Origin: Isotricha intestinalis
Taxonomy: Eukaryota > Ciliophora > Litostomatea > Vestibuliferida > Isotrichidae
Assembly (NCBI GenBank): GCA_023807065.1
Contig: JAJJLU010004478.1
Coordinates: forward strand, 1 to 12,656
Reading direction: 5' to 3'
DNA: 12,656 nucleotides
The position numbers and the translations under genes are program-made. Positions 1 to 7,900 of this stretch are shown here, in pieces (position 1 is the first letter of the stretch; each line of letters opens with the position of its first letter). Below the pieces are notes generated by a model. That model did no database searches. It saw nothing but the letters and a program-made list of their open reading frames with translations, and was not told the DNA's origin.

Positions 1-251
1 ATTGAATTTTTAATATAATCATCTAAAATTGAAGTCATTGAATGTCCATCTTCACAAATAGTATGTAATTTAATTCCCAAACAATTATATAAAGTAAAAT
101 ATGGTAAAAAATTGCATTTAAAACATTTTAAACTATTTCCTTTAGTAATTAAAATTCCTATGGAATCCGGACAATCTAAATTTAAATTTGTTATATTATT
201 ATTAGATCCTTTAGTTTCCTTATTCTTTGGTTTAAATTCTAATGATTCCAT
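1..251 (-). CDS. 5' part of a hypothetical protein with a small Cys/His motif (runs off the left edge)
   Basis: The minus strand reads from an ATG at 251-249 to the window edge: 83 complete codons, none a stop. It begins MESLEFKPKNKE. The frame upstream of the ATG stays open only to a TAA at 302-300 and holds no earlier ATG, so this is the first available start. After an Asn/Lys-rich stretch of about 25 residues comes a small cysteine/histidine pattern: CFKC near residues 43-46, then Cys at about 56, His at about 62, Cys at about 65 and His at about 69 (ICEDGHS), followed by a hydrophobic/acidic LDDYI. It resembles a small zinc-binding module with the shape CxxC...C...GH...Y, but I cannot name the family. 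The codons are richer in G+C than the spacer on the right, as expected for real coding sequence. The C-terminal portion lies outside the window, so the function is unknown. Confidence 0.7.
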   Translation of the reverse strand, partial: MESLEFKPKNKETKGSNNNITNLNLDCPDSIGILITKGNSLKCFKCNFLPYFTLYNCLGIKLHTICEDGHSMTSILDDYIKNS

Positions 252-929
252 TTCTTTTAAATTATTTATATTTATATTAAAAATTGATAAATAAAGCAAT
301 TACTGTTTTAATTGTTCTAAAATATAATATAAATATTATTTAAATTATATTTAATATATATTTTTATAATTTATTTTTTTAATTAAGTTACATTAAATGT
401 TTTATAGAAAAAAGAATAAAAAGTTAATATATATAAAAAAATATAATTAATTCAGCAATAAAAAAATATATTTAGAGAAATTAATAAAAATATATTCACA
501 ATATATCTTTCAAAAATAAAGTGGTTGAATGTTTTATTAGTTCTTAAAATATTTAAAATATTGTTATGATTACGTGATTAACAATGGTATAATATGAGGT
601 TATATAATTCTTTATTTTTAAATAAATTCAAATTTTATAATTTTTCTCTCAAATAAGGAAAATGAAAACAAATTCTTGGAAACTTTTATTTTAATGTTGA
701 AATTAATTTTAGAAAGTATAAAAAGAAAAATAGCTTTAATTATTAATTTACAAACAAAATAACAATATTTATTTAAACTTAAAATTATTTGATAATAAAT
801 AGTACCATAGATTTTTTAGAATAATCTATTAACTCAATGTTTCATGTTTGGTTCTTAATTCATGATAATTGAGTTAGTTAATTATTCAATTTTCAATAAA
901 AATAATACTAAAAAGTTATGATAATAAAT
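252..929. other. AT-rich intergenic spacer
   Basis: About 680 bases of very A+T-rich sequence between the start of the leftward partial gene and the TA-flanked element. No reading frame on either strand gives a convincing protein. The only structure noted is an 8-bp inverted repeat (AACTCAAT at 831-838, ATTGAGTT at 868-875), which could occur by chance. The 5' flank presumably holds the promoter of the leftward gene, but no specific motif is recognisable. Confidence 0.6.
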
Positions 930-931
930 TA

Positions 932-957
932 CTAGAAAACATGTTCCAACTCCCCCC
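932..957 (+). repeat. Left terminal inverted repeat
   Basis: CTAGAAAACATG followed by TTCCAACTCCCCCC. It pairs with 1158-1183; mismatches are confined to positions 2-4 and one inner base. Confidence 0.65.
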
Positions 958-995
958 TAATTTCAATGAAGACAAAATTTTTTGAGGGGGGAGTT
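948..995. repeat. Internal stem-loop of the element's left half
   Basis: AACTCCCCCC (948-957) is perfectly complementary to GGGGGGAGTT (986-995), with 28 bases between them. This 10-bp stem is largely G:C and unusually stable for this genome. It shows that the left repeat can pair with an internal copy as well as with the right end. Confidence 0.6.
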
Positions 996-1157
996 GTAGC
1001 AAAAATGAAAATTTAAATTTTAATATTTTTTTAAACAAATTTAAACTAAAATTAAAATAAAAAAAATAATGTATTATATATTTTATGATTAACATTAAAT
1101 ATTTTAGAGGGGGTTGGAACGAAAATGAAATTTTATGGCTTAAAAAAAAATTTTAAG

Positions 1158-1183
1158 GGGGGGAGTTGGAACGTGTTTTACGG
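1158..1183 (-). repeat. Right terminal inverted repeat
   Basis: Read on the minus strand this is CCGTAAAACACG followed by TTCCAACTCCCCCC, nearly identical to the left end at 932-957. The plus-strand G run starts one base further left, at 1157, and is seven G long. Confidence 0.65.
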
Positions 1184-1316
1184 TAATATTAATTAATTAA
1201 TTAATTTTAATTTATTTCATTTAAAATAAATAATTTTGATTAATAATTTTTTAATAACCATTAATAATTAATTACTACTATTTATATCAATTTTTCAATT
1301 TTATAATTTAATCAAT

Positions 1317-2379
1317 ATGATTTCTGAAGAACTAAAGAGTGAAAAAGTAAAAGATAATGAAACAGATCATAATAATTTTCAATGGATTGCGGCAGATTTA
1401 ATTGTATTGTCAGAAACAGTTACTATAATTTTTATTATATCTCTTCACTGTTCTGAAAATTTTGATAAATACGAAGAGGCTCTAAAAACTTTTATTACAT
1501 CCTTAGTGAAAATAATTTACATATGATTAAATCAAAAATGAAAAATTGGAATATAACATTTTTAGAATATATAGAAAAATTTCCAAAAAGTAATGTAACA
1601 AGGGATATTAATCACTTTATTAATTCAATGAATGAATATTTACAAAAAGAGAATTATCAAATTTATTGAATTTTATATCAAATATAATGGATGAATAAAA
1701 AAGAAATTAACAAAAAAAAAATCAAATTATTTTAATAAATTTAATAAACATTTTGAAGATGGGTTAGAAAAGTATATTGATTTAATTTCCAATACAATTG
1801 AAGAATTATCATCATATAAAAAAAGCAGTAAAGAAAAGAAAAAAGATCTTAATTCAATGAATTACAAAAGAAACTAAATAATGCTTTAATTGAATTAAAT
1901 GAATATCAGGAAACAAATAAAAAATCACAGATGAAAATAAAAAATTAAATCAAAATTCAGAATTTATCGTACAAAAATTAAATCAACTGCAAAATGATAT
2001 GATTCTTCTCAAAAAAGATTCAAAAAATGAAATAGAAAATCTCAAAAAAGAAATAAAAACATTAAATAATGATTCAAAAAATAAATTTGACAAAATAGAA
2101 AACCTTGAAAAAGATTTAAAAAATAAATCTGAGAAAATAGAAAATCTTGAAAAAGTAATAAAAAGTTTAAATGATGATTCAAAAAATACTTCTGGTAAAA
2201 TAAAAATATTAAATGAAACTTTAAAAATTCAGGAAGAAATAAATACTAATTTACAAAATCAATTAAAGGAAACAGAAAAAGAAAAAGAAAAACTTATTAA
2301 AGAAAATAAAAAGTTAGGAGAAGACTATAATCAAATGCTGTTTTCATTTGAGGAAAATTTAAATTATTATTTAACATAA
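1317..2379 (+). pseudogene. Frameshifted coiled-coil protein gene
   Basis: A single protein can be followed through six successive reading frames. It starts at ATG 1317 (MISEELKSEK) and continues as NNLHMIKSKMKNWN, then LNFISNIMDE, then NYFNKFNKHFEDGLEKY, then LQKKLNNALIELNEY, and finally a frame open from about 1924 to TAA 2377-2379. The changes lie near 1480, 1664, 1696, 1859 and 1924. Each moves the frame by the same amount, as a one-base deletion would, and several sit in A or T runs. No GT...AG intron explains them. The last 150 or so residues are a highly charged heptad-type coiled coil with near-repeats (KIENLEK twice, DSKN several times). The early part contains a short hydrophobic stretch (IIFIISL). 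No family is recognised beyond generic coiled coil. The longest intact piece, starting at ATG 1999, encodes 126 residues and could still be expressed. Sequencing errors are an alternative to real decay, but the neighbouring 5.5 kb gene has none. Confidence 0.65.
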
Positions 2380-3406
2380 TCCAAGAAGAAAGATTAATTA
2401 AATGTTTTTGATCAGCATTTTTAGGATCTTTATTTGTACCAGGAGACATAAAAATTCAAGTCTAAATCTTTTTTTATCTTCTAAACTAAATTAAAATTTT
2501 CATATAATCTAAAAATAACATGAGAACAATAATCTAAATCGAAAATATTTCTTAATTCATATAAAGTATTTTTATCACGTAATAAAAAAGAATTATAACC
2601 ATAAACAAGTATATTAATTAAAGATACATATGACTACCACAAGTAAAATAAAATTTAGTTTAAACATGTCTCCAAGCACTTTTAATATCAGAACTATCAA
2701 CTCTACTTTGATCTAATTCACTCCAAGATTCATCATTTTCATTCATATCATTTTTACTTTCAAAATAAGGATTATTATAATTCTACCATATTAAATCTTT
2801 ATATATTTATTTAGTAATAGTTCTATTATTTTAATTCCAATATTTATTTTTTCTTTTATTGTTCTTCCATATTTAAATGGCATTAAAAAATTTGTTATTA
2901 ATATTATATTTTCATATAATGAATATTCATTATCATTTAATATATATTTAATGTGTATTATATCATATTTTATATTGTCATATATATCTGGAATTTTTGT
3001 TATTTCAAATTTATTTGTTTTATGATTCAAAAAATCTAATCTTAGTTTTTTATATCTTTTATATATTAAAATTTCCTTTTTTCTTGACATTCTTGAATTT
3101 TGTTTTTTTCTTTTTTTTTAATTCTGATGTTATTAATTTTTCCTTTTTATTTTCTTCATTTTCACATGAAATTTTTGTTAAATGTGATAAAATACTTTTT
3201 GTTCCTTTGAAAGAATTTTATTTTTCAAATTTATGTTTTTGTTCTTTTTCTTTTTCTGTTTTTAAATTATTGTTTTTATCTTGATTTAATGAGTTTAAAA
3301 TTTTTGAATTTTCTATAAGAAAACTTATAAAAGATTGTGTAAATTCATGTAGAAATGGAGATTTATTATATGATGAAGCTTATTGTTTATTAACTCCTAA
3401 TAATTT
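2297..3406 (-). pseudogene. VIP1: Decayed VIP1/PPIP5K C-terminal phosphatase-like domain fragment
   Basis: Seen on the minus strand, in several frames: PFLHEFTQSFISFLIEN (about 3300-3360), then KKLRLDFLNHK and KIPDIYDNIKYDIIH (inside the open piece 3090-2791), PFKYG, then HV-stop-TKFYFTCGSHMY (about 2668-2624), HVIFRLYE (about 2515), and finally SPGTNKDP (from 2446). This order matches the C-terminal half of the histidine-acid-phosphatase-like domain of PPIP5K/VIP1, the dual kinase/phosphatase of inositol pyrophosphates: ..DF..KTGK.DISKIPDIYD..KYD..H, IPQEYG, H[VI].TR.YFTSESH, then ELHFSPG. The N-terminal ATP-grasp kinase and the first half of the phosphatase domain (RHADR region) are absent, so it is 5'-truncated. 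In-frame stops fall at 3382-3380, 3220-3218, 2785-2783, 2662-2660 and 2483-2481 (TAA or TAG), and there are about four one-base shifts, near 3100-3120, 2805, 2622 and 2450. The SESH motif reads CGSH. Its 3' end overlaps the coiled-coil relic on the other strand. The family call rests on remembered motifs. Confidence 0.75.
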
Positions 3407-3743
3407 TCAAAAGAACATAAAACATTCATTTTTTTATGTAAAAAGTGAATTTTTCTATATTACAATCAAAATGATAATATTTTTTATTTTTTTTACATTT
3501 AAAATATTTTATTTAAATAAAATATTCAAAAAAAATTTTGATTTGAAAAATAAAATTGTGATTAAACAAAACAACAAATAACTTAATTCAAGAATAAAAT
3601 GCAAGAAGTTTTTGTATATATATAAAAGATATTTTTTGAACCTTAAAAAATTAATCTTTAAAGTAATTATATTATTTTAATTTTCTTCGAATAAATTATT
3701 ATTTATTTTTGAATTTAAAATGAAAAAATATTAAAAAAATATA
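3407..3743. other. AT-rich spacer before the chromodomain gene
   Basis: No coding signal could be supported on either strand. It contains a 24-bp perfect palindrome at 3503-3526 and a four-codon upstream ORF (ATG at 3720, TAA at 3732-3734) that ends nine bases before the ATG of the chromodomain gene and might lower its translation. The core promoter is presumably here, but no motif is distinctive. Confidence 0.5.
3503..3526. repeat. 24-bp perfect AT palindrome
   Basis: AATATTTTATTT followed by its exact reverse complement AAATAAAATATT, centred between 3514 and 3515. It lies between the VIP1 relic and the chromodomain gene. In DNA this A+T-rich a palindrome of this length can arise by chance, so a function is uncertain. 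Confidence 0.5.
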
Positions 3744-4244
3744 ATGGAAACAAAAGAAAATAAAAATAATGATATCTTTGAATTTACAAAGATTTTAAAA
3801 AAAAAAAAAATTAAAGGAAAAATTTATTATAAAGTTGAATGGAAAGATGGTTCGATTCCAACTTTAGAACCAAAAAAAAATTTTATAAATTGTGATGAAT
3901 TAATTGAAAATTTTGAATTACAAGAAAAAAAAAAAAAATTAAGACCTAATAGTAGAAAAATAATAAAAAAGAGTTTAATTTTTGGAAAAAAAAAAGAAAA
4001 TAATAATTCACATAGAACATATGGAAAATTAAATAGAGATTATCCTTTAAAAATTGTTAATGTTGAATTTAATAATGAAAATATTGAAAATACAAATTTT
4101 GAAATTGAATGGTATAAAAGAATAGACGGAGTAAAACCAAGAAATACAAAAATTCCATTAGTTAAATTATTTAATTATTCAAAACATACAAGAGTTTTTT
4201 TATCAAAGTTTTTATTAAATTATTTATTTGAATACCAAAAATAA
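3744..4244 (+). CDS. HP1-like chromodomain / chromoshadow protein
   Basis: 166 residues, TAA stop. Residues about 11-59 match a chromodomain: FEFTKIL, then KGKIYYKVEWKDG, LEPKKNF, then CDELIENFE, the usual order of strands followed by a C-terminal helix. A basic, Asn-rich hinge (about 60-98) precedes a second globular part (about 99-165: YPLKIVNVEF, FEIEWYKR, then a helical FLSKFLLNYLFEYQ) that resembles a chromoshadow domain, the dimerisation module of HP1. The size and two-domain plan match heterochromatin protein 1, which binds methylated histone H3 tails and compacts chromatin in the nucleus. Oddities: of the three aromatic cage residues of HP1, F12 and W33 have counterparts, but the third position appears to be Gly36; and the near-invariant W of the WEP motif is Leu41. 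Methyl-lysine binding may therefore be weakened or altered. The frame survives a long A run near 3797-3811, so the gene looks intact. The chromodomain is fairly sure; the shadow domain less so. Confidence 0.85.
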   Translation: METKENKNNDIFEFTKILKKKKIKGKIYYKVEWKDGSIPTLEPKKNFINCDELIENFELQEKKKKLRPNSRKIIKKSLIFGKKKENNNSHRTYGKLNRDYPLKIVNVEFNNENIENTNFEIEWYKRIDGVKPRNTKIPLVKLFNYSKHTRVFLSKFLLNYLFEYQK

Positions 4245-4262
4245 AATAATATATTATTTTAT
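4241..4262. terminator. Perfect 22-bp palindrome over the chromodomain stop codon
   Basis: ATAAAATAATA followed by its exact complement TATTATTTTAT; the TAA stop (4242-4244) lies inside it. In RNA it could fold into a hairpin at the very start of the 3' UTR, and it may contribute to 3'-end formation. Only A:T pairs are involved, so this assignment is tentative. Confidence 0.35.
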
Positions 4263-4637
4263 GAATAGAAAATAATTTTTTTTAAATTATTTTTGCATTT
4301 ATTTTTTTTTTATTAGATAATAATTTAAATTTCTAATACTTTTAAATTTATAATAATTTAAATCAATTTATAAAAATAAAATAAGAGTAAATCGCATTAA
4401 ATATTTTAGAATTTGATATTGTTAATTTATAAATTATTCAAAAATAACAAAAATTTTAATTTATTTAATAATAACTATAGAAAAAAGAATGTGAATTAAA
4501 TAAATATCATATTTAAGAATTAAATTCATTTTTAAATATGAATAATAAGATAGATAATCTTATTTAAAAATTAAATAATAATATCATCAATAGACTTATT
4601 ATTAAATTCAATCAAGTAAATATTTTTTATAAAAATT
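4263..4637. other. AT-rich spacer with small inverted repeats
   Basis: No gene is visible. A hairpin of AATAAGAT (4544-4551) and ATCTTATT (4557-4564) with a five-base loop is present. Just before it another inverted repeat pairs CATATTTAA with TTAAATATG (about 4508-4540). Nothing else stands out. Confidence 0.5.
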
Positions 4638-4844
4638 ATGAATTATGAAAAATACCTAGATATTGCAGTTAAAGAGAATAATATTTAATTATTTATTGTT
4701 TATGAAGGTATTAATAGTAAAAAAGATGGAAAAACTATTATTGCTATTAATGAACTTTATTTAAATAAAAATTTAAAACAAAATAATTATGAATATAAAT
4801 AGGAAGAAATAGAAACTATTGATTCAAAATTAATAAAATTATAA
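4638..4844 (+). pseudogene. Short coding relic of unknown family with in-frame TAA and TAG
   Basis: From ATG 4638 one frame gives MNYEKYLDIAVKENNI, then TAA (4686-4688), then LFIVYEGINSKKDGKT... through YEYK, TAG (4800-4802), then EEIETIDSKLIKL and TAA (4842-4844). Residue make-up and G+C are protein-like, unlike the surrounding spacer, and there is no frameshift. Two stops in 69 codons is fewer than expected of random DNA this A+T-rich. If both were read as Gln the frame would run on to a TGA near 4900. I do not recognise the protein. It could be a decayed gene, a remnant from a genome where TAA/TAG encode Gln, or chance. Confidence 0.4.
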
Positions 4845-4982
4845 TAAATTTTTTATAATAAGTTATATATATTTGAATTTACTTAATTACAAAAATTTTG
4901 ATGTTATATATGAATTATTCACTTTAACTGTTTTTTGAAAAATAATAAATTTTAATAATTTCAAAAATAAATATAATAAGTA

Positions 4983-7900
4983 TTATTTATTTTCAATTTC
5001 TTTTGTTTCTTCTTTAGTTTCTTCTTTTTTTTTCTCATTAATATTGTTTGATTCTTCTTCGTTTTTTTTTCTTTCTACTTCATTTTTTTTGGATTTATCT
5101 ACATTATATTTTTCAAAAACAAATAGTTTTAGATTCATAAATTCTTTTAATAAATTTTTTGAAGATATTCTTAAATTTAAATTAGAAGATTCCATAAAAT
5201 CCATTAAATTATTAAACACACATTCTAAATTTTCTTCATTTAAAATCGTTAAAAACTTAGGGATAATATTATCTATTTGATTTTTAATAACATTGATTAT
5301 TTGTGAATTTTCCTCTTTATTAATCTTATATTTTACAAAAATTTTTGCTAAATAATCCAAAGATAAAATTGAAGAAAAATCAAATAATTCTTCTAAATTT
5401 TTATATTTATCTAAAATATTTATTTCCATTTTTTCTAAATCAAATAGCATTTCAATAATATCATTTGAATTTAAAAATTGATTTTCTTCAATTGTATTAT
5501 CAATATAATATTGGAGTATTTTTGCAAAAATTTTTGATATTTTTTTATAAATATCATTTAAATTATTTGAAGAGCAAAATTCAATAAAAGAACTTAAGAA
5601 AGAAATAAAATAGGAACCAAAAGATATTATTTCTTTGAATTTTTCTTCTTTAATTGTTAAAGATATATTAGATAGAATATTTAAAATAAATAAATTTTTT
5701 AAACAAATTTTTTCAATTGTTATTGATGATAATTGATGACCAAAAGAAATAATATTTTTTCCAAGAATTCTGAAAATTAAAGAATTTTGTTTATTAAACA
5801 AACTTAAATCTAACATTGTTAATAATAAATCTTCAAAGAAATAATAATAATTTAAATATTTTTCTTCATTTCTATTCATTGATTCAACAAATTTTTCTAA
5901 AAAAAATTCAATTCCCGTTTCAAAATTTTTTTCATCAAAAGAATTTAAAATTTGAATTTTTTTACTTATTAAATATATATCATTTTCTTTATCATAAGTT
6001 TCTTTAATATCTTTAATAAAATTAATTAGTTTATTTTTATTATCTACATTAATTGTTTTATTTTTTCCAATTAATAATTGATATTTAATATTATCTTTTT
6101 CTAATTCATTAATTTCTTTTTCTAAAGAACTTTGAATGTAAATTTGAATATTTTGATATGTATCGTTCGTATTATCTCCATTATTATAATTTTTATACAT
6201 TTCTTTTAATTCTTCGTTTTCAAAAATATCAACTTTAATATCAAAGTAATTAAATAATAAAGCACAAAAATGAATTTTAAAAAAGCAATAAAAAATATAA
6301 ATAAAGGAATTAATATCTTCTGAAAAAATAATATCTCTATTATGGGAAATAATTTCAAAAAGTAAATTACAATATTCAATAACATCTATAGTAATTAAAT
6401 CATCAAAGCCATAAAAAAATATTTTTAAAAATTCAAATTTTTTGTTTTTACTTTTTCTTGTAATATTTTTATTTTTGTCATCTTCTTTTTTTAAATTATC
6501 ATTATCTAACTTATCAATAATTTTAGAGAATAAATTTAATATTGTTTCAAAAGCATATTGTTTCATATTTTTATCTAAATACATATAACATAAACATTCA
6601 ATATATCCTCTAAAAATATCTGGATTTGAATTATTAAAAATTGAAAAATCATCATAAACCTTTTGTAACATTTTTTTAATATCTTCATTAATTTTATAAT
6701 CTTTTCTTTTTAAACCTTCTTTTAATATTTTAAATATTATAATCCAACCTGAATGAATATTTTTAGAATAAGTTCCTACAATATAATGTAAATAAAATAA
6801 TATCATTTCACTTCTATTTGGTTCATTTTCAGTTTGGGAAAAAATTATTTGAAAAGGTTTAAAAAAATCCATTTGAAAATTAAAAACAGATAAATCTTGT
6901 TTTTGAATTAATTTACATATAATTTGTTTTAAATTATCTAAAGTATTTCTCCAAATTATTTCATGCTTAAAATGACTTATGACATAAATAAAATGTTCTC
7001 CTATTAATTTCCATATTTTTACCCATTGAACTTGAATTCTTGAAATATTATATTCTGCAACTTCAACTAATTTTCTTAAAGAATATTCTCTTGGTTTATA
7101 ATAATTATTTAATTCATCATTTGATACTTCACATAAACTTTTCACAAAATTTATTATTGTTTCTTCATCAAATAAGTAAGATTTACTAAATATATTATCA
7201 TATATACTATCAGATATATTTTTATTTATCATTTCTTTATTTTGTAAAGTTAAATTTATTTCTTTTTCTAAGTTTTTCATTTTACTTTTTCTTTTAATAT
7301 CTCCAATAATAATACTATTTTCATTATTTTGATAATATTCAATTTTACTTAAAATACTTAAAATATTATTCCAACCAGCATGAATATACATTCCATTATT
7401 ATTAATAAAATTTATTAAACATTTTAAACTTTTAATATTTTTTTGACCAATTTCTCTTCCTTCATTCATATTTGTCATATTTGTAATTGTATTAATATAT
7501 GCTTCACAAAAATTATCTAAATGTAAAATTCCTAAAGTTTTTGCCATTGTGGAAATATTATCTAAACAAATATTTGTTATTTTATCTCCATCATCATCAG
7601 CTAATAATTGAGAAAAAATTGATAAAAAATTACTCCAACAATAATTTATTAAATGTTTAATATTATCATTATCAACATTTTTAATATAATTATTTGTAAT
7701 AGTTGAGATACTTTCTAATTTATTTACTGTACTTCTCATTATATTTTCTTTTTCTTGTTTAATTAAATCTAATTTATTTTTATTTCCTAAAATTTTTGTT
7801 CCAGGAATAATTAATGGATTATTAGAAACTTTATTATATAATTCAACGATAAAATTTTCAGATATATCTTCTTTAGAACAACTTAAATAAATTTGATTAA

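Larger units (their letters stand above)
930..1185. mobile_element. MITE-like element with GC-rich terminal inverted repeats and TA flanks
   Basis: The element (932-1183, 252 bp) is bounded by TA at 930-931 and TA at 1184-1185, which could be a duplicated TA target as left by Tc1/mariner-type transposases. Its ends are inverted repeats of about 26 bp. They share AAAACA, one mismatch, then GTTCCAACTCCCCCC; the outermost positions 2-4 differ. The interior codes for nothing and is A+T-rich, apart from two more copies of the G-rich end motif at 984-1000 and 1107-1121, both followed by AAAATGAAA. The C6 and G7 tracts stand out sharply in this genome. Terminal repeats, TA flanks, small size and no coding capacity fit a non-autonomous DNA transposon. 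Alternatives are a solo structured repeat or a protein-binding array. No second copy is present in the window to confirm mobility. Confidence 0.6.

Noticed and set aside
1430..1930. Short GT...AG introns as an explanation of the frame changes in the coiled-coil gene
   Set aside because: The protein reads continuously through the change points with no room for an intron, and no GT...AG pair of suitable length spans them.
2373..2465. A plus-strand continuation of the coiled-coil gene (NIIQEERLIKCF, TGA, SAFLGSLFVPGD) after another one-base shift
   Set aside because: The same bases on the minus strand read SPGTNKDP at the position expected for the conserved SPG of VIP1, so the plus-strand reading is probably an antisense shadow. 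It would also have been the only support for reading TGA as Trp.
3849..3859. A tRNA T-loop look-alike (GGTTCGATTCC)
   Set aside because: It lies in the chromodomain coding frame (DGSIP), its stem pairs only 4 of 5, and no anticodon arm or acceptor stem is found around it.
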